IMG/VR virus record: IMGVR_UViG_3300008113_008236
Location: 1-34,214 of that record
DNA from: a virus
Reading direction: 5' to 3' (one strand)
DNA length: 34,214 nucleotides
Shown here: positions 27,001 to 33,465 of the stretch, in pieces
Position numbering within the stretch: the stretch's first letter is position 1
Layout: each line of letters opens with the position of its first letter
The notes under the pieces: generated by a model
The model's database searches: none
The model's input: the letters and a program-made list of their open reading frames with translations, nothing else
What the model was told of the DNA's origin: nothing
Translations under genes and position numbers: made by a program

Positions 27001-28800
27001 GACACATTACTTACTGAAATCCCTAACAATAAAGAATTACAAATAATCATATATTGTTTATCGTATATGAGAAGTTTCCAAAAAAGTTCTACAAGTGGAT
27101 TAGGGGCGTTTAATAGTTGGAATAATAACTTGGCAACCATTTCATTAAATACGGATTGGGGTGGTCTTAACTCTACTTTGGAAAAGAGATACAGTTGTGT
27201 TAAATCTAAATCAAACGCATCAACATCACAGTCTTTACCAATAGTTCATTTTACAACTATTGGGAACTACGTGAGATTTATGTCAAATAGATTAAGAGAA
27301 AGAGTACCTCAAATATTGGAAATTGGTTTGGCCAAATACTATGTTTGTTATTGGCCAGACTCTAATATATCTTCAGAATATTATGATTCTCACACATCAG
27401 AATTTAAACAAACTAAGGATACTTTATATGAAGCAATAAATTCGGCGGTTAAAGTTGGACTATCAAGTCTTGATAACTCAAAAGACTTAAAGGCGACCAT
27501 TAAAGTAACTGAAATCAAAGGAACAAGTGGAACATCAGGAACAAGTGGAACATCAGGAACTAGCGGTACATCAGGAACAAGTGGAACATCGGCATTAGAT
27601 TTAACTTGTCCACCACCAGCGCTTAAATCATTTACACCAACTGCGGGTTATACAGGTACTATTGTACAAGTTAATGGTAGTAACTTGGCAACAGCTAGCG
27701 AGGTTAAAGTTGTGGGAGTTGTGGTACCTAAGAAAGATGTTACTGTGTTTAGTGATAGTATGTTACGTTTCATAGTACCTAAAGTATTCACAGGTGAAGT
27801 TAATCTTAATGGAAGAATTGAGGTTAAAACTGACCATGGTTCATTTACAGGGTCTACGTTATTCAATTATAACCCTGCGTTAAATGGTATTGCTAGTCTA
27901 ACTCCAGGAGGTGCGTTTAGTGAGGATAACACAGGTACTACCACTCCAACTACAACTGCAACTGTAAATCAAGAGACAGTAAATTCTAATCCGCAAACAA
28001 CAGGACCGAATCCGTTGGTTGTTGCAACAAATACTAAAAATCCAAATGGAGGTAATGAGTTATTGGTTATTAAAGTTAATACCGACCCTACTTTAGGTGT
28101 ATGGAAGATAGAACCTGAAGCTAAATATAATTATATTATAAACGTGGTTGAAGTGGGTCCAAATAATACAATAACAACTTCAGAGGTAACTAAAGGTGAA
28201 TACGAAACTTTAGAAGGGTTTGTTTCTCAAGACGGTCAAACGTTTTCAATTAATAGACAACAATTTATTGATAGTGTTTCACAATTTAAGAGAGAAATTA
28301 TCGATAATTCTGGAAAAGAGATTAGAATAGACACTCAAATTAATGTAATGGCGATACCAGCGGACCAAGAAAAGTATCCAAAAAATACTGAGACGTTTTC
28401 TAATTTTGAAATTGTAGTACCTAAATCATTATCAAAAACGTTTCCCCCAAAACAATTATCGATAACATTGGCGGATGAAGAACCAACTATACAAGGTAAT
28501 GGGCCACAATTTTATAATATTAAAAAACCTAATGGGGAATATATTACTTTTAAATTTAACACAGAAGACCCATTTAATTCACAGTGGGTTGGAAGTACAA
28601 AGTTTGTAAAGAACGGTAGTACGGTACCATTAGCGTCAGGATGTGTTAGTGGTTCAGATACAAGATATACTCAATCATGCACTGTGAGTGAATTAGGAGT
28701 TATTAGATTAGTTATTGAATATTACCCTTATGGGTTTACATCACCAATTGGTGGGGAGGTTTTAAAACAGACGGTTATGAGTTCTCCTTTCACTTTATAA
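21043..28800 (+). CDS. Giant baseplate hub protein with Gly-Thr-Ser linker and IPT/TIG domain
   Basis: A 2585-residue protein, among the largest here. Residues 140-260 (LEDVQGKALFQLGNNSPYSA, FNLPYPPFYLTLKGFYGQAI) are a conserved baseplate block. Residues about 1840-1905 (YKCTVVSLGNALIQPTMYFN, GPYMIQDVQHSIQAG, LPAIDSFLQSI) resemble hub proteins at the base of contractile tails. A globular part follows (about 1955-2155) with the WGG and YVCYWP patches; I do not recognise it, and a wall-degrading role is possible but unproven. Then come eight Gly-Thr-Ser units (2160-2183) and an IPT/TIG beta domain (2190-2276: SFTPTAGYTGTIVQVNGSNL), as used for surface binding. The last 300 residues are beta-rich. 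The protein likely forms the hub and carries a flexible tip. Confidence 0.65.
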   Translation: MVGNLGPDNSGRVYVEFDYNNLILVDPNKTQDALGNIRERLVDHENLVMYANLEAEVLPRTKLAVGISPEDSGLRTISVAKMNFLKPSKNNFLGTGYYDELTGQNTTKFDGTNQPAELGQQTAAGSKPYILNTVANELNVMDNGLLGITQINITTNSSFIPSVEMQLEDVQGKALFQLGNNSPYSAFFNLPYPPFYLTLKGFYGQAIRYQLNLEKFHATFNSFSGNYQVRLTFKGYKFNILNEVAMGHLLAAPHMYSQRFNFGATPVTPQQSNKSTESQSKTQAAIGSNNPNSSDAVVTELVTERGYQKIVEVYSEYKAKGLIPVDLPELTLAQLMVKLDNFEKQIMDSFPKTDVESLTNIRNYKGILTQYFTNVRGPSNSSWFGTYLNPQPLILFGGDKIYAFKNIDEGAKVSAISLLQGNIKKYNDALAANPTVGAAGKAPIPNPIKYEMILKDNIDESQIDWVTTTTAQTGFPNPTTEQIERVISQYGGFTKTLNETVTNGKKSYTENKEKYFIFEGSGRFDSTISSLETQANKKLSEYESKITADLLKKIEDKDTGLGFKPTVRNMIAVIMASAEAFIRLLDDVHTNAWNVKYDPVRKSAILDNPSSAPSSETRDNVVYREGSLLGNTAAENSQIPVYPWPQYFVETPDDKKGRFQLKYIGDPTEIDRTQGGNYSKWPEVEFVEEYMKGLTQKFQNPIAPQPLDNQRDTNVININAIEFPSAGIAYANKEEVKFFYEIWERQFLTSHYSGLVRANLNQINDLIKLNIETEVNNVKDGLGVSSPYITFKLKNYGLNATNYPTFLNNISNMGTGKSYQDYIRDFFVTPYIKSLTENSFSILKTSDIGKIPQVTTSSDALRALITNASNEPLVVDTLPYTDATWCINNLNQAQSAAGNQVYDTKKSLTIFEPRKIIANFNDVNNYKFNRPVTDFSYLQSKNPSIVAAALGSGLFPGSIPGLSTFYITRTPDNFVATEGYCDVVTPTGFLGPRTTTSMLNTPYFINAIQIGVDNFKKKDNYPYVQAAYLFLNSLPLATLREKYKTLSNDIPSDLDYIASTFKKFGAIHKIPYAWILKYGSIWHRYKKYKESGVDILTNVWKDFNYTTNYDPITNQTTKPYNFKYNDIDRTVVLQSETNDNVNMEVGFYPKLINDFNVFYNGYDLYSGYTNTEIQDSVKGGMKMYDFLESNISAKQGDKQLRLITWSVLLPDLTPEADVDCNPKDNTKSPQYFVVPSFGSFFNQTVGSCLTGATTSPGTKVPLSSNSSVYNGSVRCLWSAPNYGYFDSTQIAYPSPESYLTLINTGKTQSPVHFLNTNVYSKIEETFSVFEKRILDNFEQEFLNFCKPITDNQNSNETVTYGQSPVNNTSNFRNFQSLFKTLMIVPAQAKDVIDKTYFETTIDKQYQSFQTGIQSFMEYDILLRYGNPSNYNRRIFDSYISFNGPAVVTDPITFNPYVKGSLPTIGGGVTLTQSKLANPKAWFALETEVGFSTIPNVVYTSNGSYITDFFVDNNIEFTEQNVVLLAQIIKMYATQKVKQPTITVSQFKNQIIQYLGVETELQNNFLNGVLTGLNKALPSQQQVPQQTIQSSITGEQSKVENYEVFKALNDKWIAGGDYTNKTLFEDIMFLDRASRNIGDTILIDIFDLKSMFNEKSLNQAMSVYTFISGILIKNNFNVMNLPAYVNFYNVQDVDGTTIPKAEGSLDFADSLWGTYLDVDYRKSGPKMVCFYAGKPSQYLDLPKGNFKFRDDAFEMRRASENPLLENQQGKKDWAVSNKCVGFTVDLGIRSQNVFFSFSVSQDNGTATSESINTQLNMVDQASGRQTATQNNSLYNLYKQRSYKCTVVSLGNALIQPTMYFNLRHVPMFNGPYMIQDVQHSIQAGNFQTTFTGVRQGVFDLPAIDSFLQSINQNLITKLEELLKVNKDSVTVSGTTNTVKSTTLPQKADNTLDTPNACKSNVLKTFADAGFGDGVAATLTEFTPKQLADTLLTEIPNNKELQIIIYCLSYMRSFQKSSTSGLGAFNSWNNNLATISLNTDWGGLNSTLEKRYSCVKSKSNASTSQSLPIVHFTTIGNYVRFMSNRLRERVPQILEIGLAKYYVCYWPDSNISSEYYDSHTSEFKQTKDTLYEAINSAVKVGLSSLDNSKDLKATIKVTEIKGTSGTSGTSGTSGTSGTSGTSGTSALDLTCPPPALKSFTPTAGYTGTIVQVNGSNLATASEVKVVGVVVPKKDVTVFSDSMLRFIVPKVFTGEVNLNGRIEVKTDHGSFTGSTLFNYNPALNGIASLTPGGAFSEDNTGTTTPTTTATVNQETVNSNPQTTGPNPLVVATNTKNPNGGNELLVIKVNTDPTLGVWKIEPEAKYNYIINVVEVGPNNTITTSEVTKGEYETLEGFVSQDGQTFSINRQQFIDSVSQFKREIIDNSGKEIRIDTQINVMAIPADQEKYPKNTETFSNFEIVVPKSLSKTFPPKQLSITLADEEPTIQGNGPQFYNIKKPNGEYITFKFNTEDPFNSQWVGSTKFVKNGSTVPLASGCVSGSDTRYTQSCTVSELGVIRLVIEYYPYGFTSPIGGEVLKQTVMSSPFTL
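27520..27591 (+). repeat. 72-bp repeat encoding eight Gly-Thr-Ser units
   Basis: Eight 9-bp units encode GTS eight times. The Ser codon mostly alternates between AGT and TCA, making a higher-order 18-bp repeat GGAACAAGTGGAACATCA. Units 5 and 6 have changed third bases (ACT AGC, GGT). The repeat joins two folded parts of the giant hub protein and acts as a flexible or collagen-like Gly-X-Y spacer. Length is expected to vary between strains through slippage. Confidence 0.92.
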
Positions 28801-28810
28801 CATAACAACA

Positions 28811-28818
28811 TATTTATA
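28811..28818 (+). promoter_or_regulatory. TATTTATA late-type element before the 74-aa gene
   Basis: TATTTATA ends 13 bases before the ATG at 28832, in the 31-base gap after the giant hub gene. AGAAAG follows and is the nearest thing to a purine-rich ribosome site in the window. Confidence 0.4.
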
Positions 28819-28831
28819 TAGAAAGAATATT

Positions 28832-29056
28832 ATGGACATCAATACAGCAATCAGCAATTATCTTGGGAAAAAAATTAATTATTCTGAAAAAGATAATAAC
28901 GACGGAACAAAAGAAGTTTGCGACTTAGCAACGGGCCAATGTTATACAGTAAGAGAACGTGACGGTCTTATCGAAAGAAAAGGTAACAGTACTTACGTTA
29001 ACAGACAAGTTATGGTTGAAACCGATAACGGATTAAAACAATTATTAAACGGATAA
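28832..29056 (+). CDS. Small hypothetical protein
   Basis: A 74-residue hydrophilic protein beginning MDINTAISNYLGKKINYSEK. The middle holds two Cys (VCDLATGQCYTV) and a beta-like pattern, with a short final helix (NGLKQLLNG). No family is recognised. It stands between the giant hub gene and the 195-aa gene, 3 bases upstream of the latter, and probably shares its mRNA and the terminator at 29657. A structural or assembly role is possible from position alone. Confidence 0.6.
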   Translation: MDINTAISNYLGKKINYSEKDNNDGTKEVCDLATGQCYTVRERDGLIERKGNSTYVNRQVMVETDNGLKQLLNG

Positions 29057-29059
29057 AAA

Positions 29060-29647
29060 ATGAGTTTAGATAAAAAAATATTAAGTGAGATAGACAGATA
29101 CAGAAGTATCAACAAATATATCACAGAACAAGCAGCTGATGTTGCAGCACCTGAAGAAGATTTGGGGGCGTTGGCACCATTACCTGGTGATACGGGAGCA
29201 GGAGCTCCACCACCACCATCAGACGCAGCGGCGGTTCCACCACCAGCACCTGGAGCACCTGTATCAGGCCCATTAGATGTTGAGAATGACCCCGACGTAG
29301 AAAAAATTGACGACGAGGGGAATAGTGAAGAGGCAAGTGCGGAAGAAGGTGATTCTGAAGAACTTGATATTACTGAATTAGTAGACTCTCAAAAAAGTAT
29401 TCAAACAAAACAAGATGAGTATTTTGAAAATTTATTTGGACAATTAAATGATTTACAATCAAGATTGGGAGAGATGGATAACATCATGACTAAGTTAAAC
29501 ACTCTTGAGAATAAGATTGAGAAATATAGAGAAAAAACTCCACAAGAAAAATTAGAGTTAAGAACATACGACTCATACCCATTCAATCAAAAACTTTCAC
29601 AGTTTTTTGACGATAAGTCAGAAGAGATGGAAAAGACAGGCATTTAG
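29060..29647 (+). CDS. Pro/Ala-rich acidic coiled-coil protein
   Basis: A 195-residue protein in three parts. Residues 1-25 form a short helix (LDKKILSEIDRYRSINKYIT). Residues about 26-105 are low complexity: Pro-Ala-Gly-rich (GAGAPPPPSDAAAVPPPAPG), then strongly acidic (SEEASAEEGDSEELD). Residues 110-165 have a heptad pattern (LFGQLNDLQSRLGEMDNIM, KLNTLENKIEKY) pointing to a coiled coil. The end is charged. No catalytic motif is present. Such disordered plus coiled-coil layouts occur in scaffolding or core proteins and in tail-associated proteins; nothing here decides between them. It is the last gene of the late block, followed by a strong terminator. Confidence 0.6.
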   Translation: MSLDKKILSEIDRYRSINKYITEQAADVAAPEEDLGALAPLPGDTGAGAPPPPSDAAAVPPPAPGAPVSGPLDVENDPDVEKIDDEGNSEEASAEEGDSEELDITELVDSQKSIQTKQDEYFENLFGQLNDLQSRLGEMDNIMTKLNTLENKIEKYREKTPQEKLELRTYDSYPFNQKLSQFFDDKSEEMEKTGI

Positions 29648-29656
29648 ATAATAACG

Positions 29657-29681
29657 AAGGTGTCGAAAGACACCTTTTTTT
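29657..29681 (+). terminator. Rho-independent terminator with GAAA loop
   Basis: AAGGTGTC / GACACCTT, an 8-bp stem closed by the stable tetraloop GAAA, with a run of seven T starting within the 3' arm. It lies 9 bases after the stop of the 195-aa gene and separates the late block from the replication block. Confidence 0.93.
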
Positions 29682-29682
29682 A

Positions 29683-29713
29683 TTTGACTATATCATATTT
29701 TCACCTATCTTTA
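29683..29713 (+). promoter_or_regulatory. Bacteroidota-type promoter for the gp32 gene
   Basis: TTTG (29683-29686), a 19-base spacer, and TATCTTTA (29706-29713) match the Bacteroidota housekeeping consensus TTTG-N19/21-TAnnTTTG except for the last base. It lies between a strong terminator and the gp32 ATG, 32 bases before the start codon, where a promoter is needed. It lacks the TATTTAT element of the late genes, as expected for early or middle expression by the host polymerase. Confidence 0.65.
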
Positions 29714-29745
29714 TAAAACAATTTAATCATTTTAATTTTAAAAAC

Positions 29746-30609
29746 ATGAGTTCATTAGACGCCGTATTGGCACAGTACGAAAAATCACAAAGTTCATCGG
29801 GCGGGGCCCAAAGCAAGATGTCGCAAGACGAAAGAATGAAAAAGTATTTCGCTTTAATCCTTGGGGATAAAGAGAAATCAGGTCAGAGAAGAGTAAGAAT
29901 CCTTCCTACCACAGATGGTTCCTCACCATTCAAAGAGGCATGGTACCACGAAATCCAAGTAGGTGGTCAATGGCAAAAATTCTACGACCCAGGAAAGAAT
30001 GACAACGAGCGTTCACCTTTAAACGAGGTTTACGAAGAGTTGATTGCCACAGGTAAAGAGTCTGACAAATTGTTGGCAGCTCAATATCGTTCTCGTAAGT
30101 TTTATATCGTTAAAGTTATCGACCGTGACCACGAGGAAGACGGTGTGAAATTTTGGAGATTTAAACACAATTACAAGAATGATGGTATCTTAGATAAAAT
30201 CATTCCAATTTGGAGAAACAAAGGTGACATCACTGACGCTGAAAAAGGTCGTGATTTAATCATCGAGTTAGCAAAAGCAAAAACTCCAAAAGGTAAAGAG
30301 TACACAACTGTATCTACAATTATGTACGACGACCCAACTCCTGTACACACAGACGCAGACCAAGCTAAAGCTTGGGTAGAAGACGAGTTAACTTGGTTAG
30401 ACGTTTATTCTAAAAAACCTGTTGAATATCTTGAGGCTATCGCTCGTGGAGAAACTCCAAAATGGGATAGTGAAAAAGGTGGATACGTTTACGGAGATAG
30501 TTCAGTTGAAACCGAATCATTCGGTGGTGGTGCTTCTAAAAGTAGTAAACCAGCTGTAGTTGCGGACCCACAAGCAAATGACGAACCAGACGGAGACTTA
30601 CCGTTCTAA
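29746..30609 (+). CDS. 32: Single-stranded DNA-binding protein (T4 gp32-like)
   Basis: A 287-residue protein close to T4 gp32 (301). The core has RRVRILPTTDGSSPFKEAWYH (about 48-68, here a few residues over one line of the core: RRVRILPTTDG and FKEAWYHEI), YRSRKFYIVKVIDRDHEEDG, KFWRFKHNYKNDGILDKI and the EKGRDLII strand, typical of the OB-fold. The tail is Ser/Gly-rich, then acidic, ending DEPDGDLPF, like the protein-binding tails of SSBs. T4 gp32 binds zinc through one His and three Cys; here H68 remains, but the matching part (FYDPGKNDNERSPLNEV, 79-95) has no Cys, so the zinc site is absent. The protein coats ssDNA for the polymerase, UvsX and helicase encoded nearby. It has its own promoter and terminator. 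Confidence 0.9.
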   Translation: MSSLDAVLAQYEKSQSSSGGAQSKMSQDERMKKYFALILGDKEKSGQRRVRILPTTDGSSPFKEAWYHEIQVGGQWQKFYDPGKNDNERSPLNEVYEELIATGKESDKLLAAQYRSRKFYIVKVIDRDHEEDGVKFWRFKHNYKNDGILDKIIPIWRNKGDITDAEKGRDLIIELAKAKTPKGKEYTTVSTIMYDDPTPVHTDADQAKAWVEDELTWLDVYSKKPVEYLEAIARGETPKWDSEKGGYVYGDSSVETESFGGGASKSSKPAVVADPQANDEPDGDLPF

Positions 30610-30617
30610 TTTATAAC

Positions 30618-30649
30618 AAGGGTGGGAACTCCCCACCCTTTAATTTTTA
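30618..30649 (+). terminator. Rho-independent terminator after gp32
   Basis: AAGGGTGGG / CCCACCCTT, a 9-bp GC-rich stem with a 5-nt loop, followed by a T-rich tail (TTTAATTTTT). It ends 4 bases before the next ATG. It likely lets gp32 be made in excess of the downstream replication proteins, which would rely on read-through. Confidence 0.88.
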
Positions 30650-30653
30650 TCAC

Positions 30654-30947
30654 ATGACGTTTAAAGAAGAAATTGACTTACAGTTAAAAGACAATAAAAT
30701 ATTGTCTTATGAAATCTTGAGTCAACTAAAAGATAAAGGGTACTTCTCAGGTAGAAGTAAGCAGATTGGTGATACTGTTTTATTTGGTATGTTAAAAGAC
30801 GAAGACGAGGATGGTACTTCGGTTATTAGAATTGTAACTTTCCATGAAGAAGAAATTGGAACTCTTTACGAAGAGGACAGCACCTTTTATAACAGAAACA
30901 AAGTAAACAAGTTACCTAACATTAAAAGAATAGAAAATGGCAATTAA
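30654..30947 (+). CDS. Small acidic hypothetical protein upstream of uvsX
   Basis: A 97-residue protein of unknown function. It starts with a helical stretch (FKEEIDLQLKDNKILSYEIL) and continues with beta-like parts (DTVLFGMLKDEDEDG, SVIRIVTFHEEEIGTLYEED). It is rich in Asp and Glu. Its last 11 bases overlap the start of uvsX (ENGN-stop over ATGGCAATTAA), so the two are translationally coupled. The position between gp32 and uvsX suggests a recombination or replication accessory, but no motif supports a specific role. Confidence 0.6.
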   Translation: MTFKEEIDLQLKDNKILSYEILSQLKDKGYFSGRSKQIGDTVLFGMLKDEDEDGTSVIRIVTFHEEEIGTLYEEDSTFYNRNKVNKLPNIKRIENGN

Positions 30948-31938
30948 GAAAAACGATTTTAAGTCTATCAAAGACAAATTCTCAACATCAGCGAAATATA
31001 AACCTCAAAGGTTTTTTGACTTAGGTCCTGATTTCTTGGACGCGGTTGGTTTGCCAGGTCCTGCTATTGGACACTTGAATATGTTACTTGGTCACTCAGA
31101 TACAGGTAAGACGACTGCACTTGTAAAGACTGCGGTTGATGCTCAAAAGAAGGGTATCCTTCCTGTGTTTATTATTACAGAACAAAAATGGTCATTTGAA
31201 CACGCCAAATTGATGGGGTTTGATTGTGAGGAAGTAGTTGATGAAGAAACGGGTGAGTTAGATTGGGATGGTTTTTACATCTTCAACAATAACTTCAACT
31301 ACATCGAACAAATCACTGACTACATCAACAACTTGTTAGATGAACAAGAGAAAGGTAACTTGGACTACAGTTTGTTATTCTTATGGGACTCAGTTGGTTC
31401 TGTACCATGTAAGATGACATTCGAAGGTAAGGGTGGTAAACAACACAACGCAAGTACGTTAGCCGACAAGATTGGTATGGGTATTAACCAAAGAATTTCA
31501 GGGTCTCGTAAATCAGATTCTAAATACGAAAACACATTGGTTATCGTTAACCAACCATGGGTTGAATTACCTGACAATCCATTTGGACAACCAAAGATTA
31601 AAGCTAAAGGTGGTGAGGCCATTTGGTTGAACTCATCGTTAGTGTTTTTATTTGGAAACCAAAAAGGTGCTGGTACAACTAAAATTACCGCAACAAAAGA
31701 TAAGAGAACTATTAAGTTCGCATCAAGAACAAAAGTTTCTGTAATGAAGAACCACATCAATGGATTGGGTTACGACGATGGAAAGATTATTGTTACACCA
31801 CACGGATTCATTGCAGGTAAAGAAGCTAGTGAAGAAAAAACTTCATTGGAAAAATACAAAAAAGAATACGCGGACTATTGGAAGGACATCATCGGAACTG
31901 ATGGTGACTTCGATTTGAAAGAAGAAAAAGAAGATTAG
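30937..31938 (+). CDS. uvsX: RecA-like recombinase UvsX
   Basis: A 333-residue RecA/UvsX-family ATPase. Walker A is GHSDTGKTT (52-60), and Walker B is the hydrophobic strand LLFLWD ending at D151. An Asn-Gln-Pro motif (VNQPWVELPDNPFG, in the sensor position) and the GGEAIWLNSSLVFLFG block follow, as in UvsX, where the Gly-Gly begins the L2-type DNA-binding loop. The C-terminus is helical and acidic (GDFDLKEEKED). UvsX pairs ssDNA with duplex DNA in recombination-dependent replication, aided by gp32 encoded just upstream. The ATG overlaps the preceding gene by 11 bases. T4 UvsX has about 390 residues, so this form is compact. Confidence 0.92.
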   Translation: MAIKKNDFKSIKDKFSTSAKYKPQRFFDLGPDFLDAVGLPGPAIGHLNMLLGHSDTGKTTALVKTAVDAQKKGILPVFIITEQKWSFEHAKLMGFDCEEVVDEETGELDWDGFYIFNNNFNYIEQITDYINNLLDEQEKGNLDYSLLFLWDSVGSVPCKMTFEGKGGKQHNASTLADKIGMGINQRISGSRKSDSKYENTLVIVNQPWVELPDNPFGQPKIKAKGGEAIWLNSSLVFLFGNQKGAGTTKITATKDKRTIKFASRTKVSVMKNHINGLGYDDGKIIVTPHGFIAGKEASEEKTSLEKYKKEYADYWKDIIGTDGDFDLKEEKED

Positions 31939-31968
31939 TATTATTGTTTCACCCTTTAAATCACACCA

Positions 31969-32970
31969 GTGATTAAGACATTATTAGTAGACGGAGACAA
32001 TCTGTTTAAGATAGGATTTCACGGAGTTAGAGAGATGTATGATAATGGAGACCACTTAGGAGGTCTCTATCACTTCATCAACATCTTAAGACGGTTTCTA
32101 GAAGAGCACAACTTGGATAAGGTTGTGGTCTTTTGGGACGGTGATTCAAACTCATCAATTAGGAAATCTATATACCCCCAATATAAGGCGAATAGAAGGC
32201 AGGATATGAACGAGTACAAGTACGAGTCATACCTCCAACAAAAATCTCGAGTTAAACAATACCTCGAGGAGATATTCGTACGCCAAGTTGAAATGATTAA
32301 CAACGAGGCTGATGACTTAATTGCTCACTACTGTAAAGTCGCAACGGATGAAGACGTGATAATCTTCTCAGCAGACAAAGACTTAACCCAACTCATATCT
32401 GAAAAAGTTACCATATATTCTCCAATCTCAAAACAGTATTTTAAGAATGGGGATGTAATAACAATCAATAAAGTTGAGATACCACATTATAACGTTTTAT
32501 TAACTAAAATTTTCACAGGAGATAAGTCCGATAATATCGATGGTATTGAAGGATTGGGGGAAAAAACTTTGGTAAAATTCTTTCCTGATTTGATGGGAAA
32601 ACCATGTACTATGGACGAATTACTCGATATTGCACGAAATAACGAGCAAAAGAAAAAACCAAAAGCTCTTGAGAATATTTTGACTGGTAAGACAAAAAAT
32701 GGTATACTTGGTGAGGAGTTCTATAACACAAACATGAAGATTGTAGACCTTGGGAACCCACTTATTACCGATGAAGGTAAAGAACTTGTCGAACAAATAT
32801 ATACAGACACAATTGACCCCACAGATAGAGGATATAAAAACTTAATGAGACTTATGATGGAAGATGGTCTCTTTAAATACCTCCCCAAAAATGACGAAGC
32901 TTGGGTAAACTTCCTTCGACCATTTATGAAATTAACAAGAAAAGAAAAAAGAAACACAAACAAAAATTAA
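31969..32970 (+). CDS. 5'-3' exonuclease of the FEN-1/T4 RNase H family
   Basis: A 333-residue protein starting at GTG; no ATG is available before the conserved start LLVDGDN. The conserved acidic residues are all visible: D8 (LLVDGD), D57 (VFWDGD), E113/D115/D116 (NEADDLIAHY), D136/D138 (FSADKDL) and D185/D188 (TGDKSDNI). The helix-hairpin-helix GIEGLGEKTLVKFF (192-205) follows, which binds duplex DNA. A basic arch region (KSIYPQYKANRRQ) stands where FEN-family proteins thread the 5' flap. T4 RNase H has about 305 residues. It removes primers and 5' flaps at the lagging strand. The gene lies 30 bases after uvsX. Confidence 0.93.
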   Translation: MIKTLLVDGDNLFKIGFHGVREMYDNGDHLGGLYHFINILRRFLEEHNLDKVVVFWDGDSNSSIRKSIYPQYKANRRQDMNEYKYESYLQQKSRVKQYLEEIFVRQVEMINNEADDLIAHYCKVATDEDVIIFSADKDLTQLISEKVTIYSPISKQYFKNGDVITINKVEIPHYNVLLTKIFTGDKSDNIDGIEGLGEKTLVKFFPDLMGKPCTMDELLDIARNNEQKKKPKALENILTGKTKNGILGEEFYNTNMKIVDLGNPLITDEGKELVEQIYTDTIDPTDRGYKNLMRLMMEDGLFKYLPKNDEAWVNFLRPFMKLTRKEKRNTNKN

Positions 32971-32975
32971 ATCGC

Positions 32976-33428
32976 ATGAGAGAGCAAGACAGCACAAAAA
33001 TGGAATTCCTTTTGACATTGAATGACAATATTGTAGTTCAAAGATTCTTTAACGTTAGAGGGTATAACCCAAAGGCAAAAAACTCAACTGAGTTGTATGA
33101 CTTCATTCTAAGTTTAAAAGATGAATTACAATATGCTTTGAAAATGAAGACAGTAATTTACATGATGGACAACAAAGACGCAATTGCGCATGACCCATCA
33201 ATTATGAACACATCTTACACAGATGGTCCTGAAGTTTTTAACATTTATGTTAAAGTTGGAGACACGACAATTTGTCATAGAGTTTTTGATGGAAAATTTT
33301 ATCCGCCAAAAGTTCGTTATACAGTCGACGTACGACCATTTTTAAAAGAGGTCCTTCGTGAGTTAACTGACATTTTTTCAAATAACAAATTAACTTACGA
33401 ATATTTGGAATTCGACCTAAGTAAGTAG
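32976..33428 (+). CDS. Hypothetical protein between the exonuclease and helicase genes
   Basis: A 150-residue protein. The ATG at 32976, 5 bases after the exonuclease stop, is taken as start; the frame runs 25 codons further up but would overlap the exonuclease end with a Lys-rich tract, which is unlikely. A second ATG at 33000 (MEFLLTLND) is possible. The sequence shows beta strands (EFLLTLNDNIVVQRFF, VFNIYVKVGDTTICHRVF) and helices (STELYDFILSLKDEL, RPFLKEVLRELTDIF). I recognise no family. Its place in the replication cluster suggests a replication accessory. Confidence 0.65.
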   Translation: MREQDSTKMEFLLTLNDNIVVQRFFNVRGYNPKAKNSTELYDFILSLKDELQYALKMKTVIYMMDNKDAIAHDPSIMNTSYTDGPEVFNIYVKVGDTTICHRVFDGKFYPPKVRYTVDVRPFLKEVLRELTDIFSNNKLTYEYLEFDLSK

Positions 33429-33465
33429 GTATTTAATAATACAAGGGACAATTTTAAATTAATAT

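Noticed and set aside
27520-27591. CRISPR array
   Set aside because: The 9-bp units are contiguous, lie in frame inside a gene, and have no spacers.
31365-31760. 131-codon minus-strand frame inside uvsX
   Set aside because: It lies opposite the conserved Walker B and L2 region of UvsX and shows no domain.
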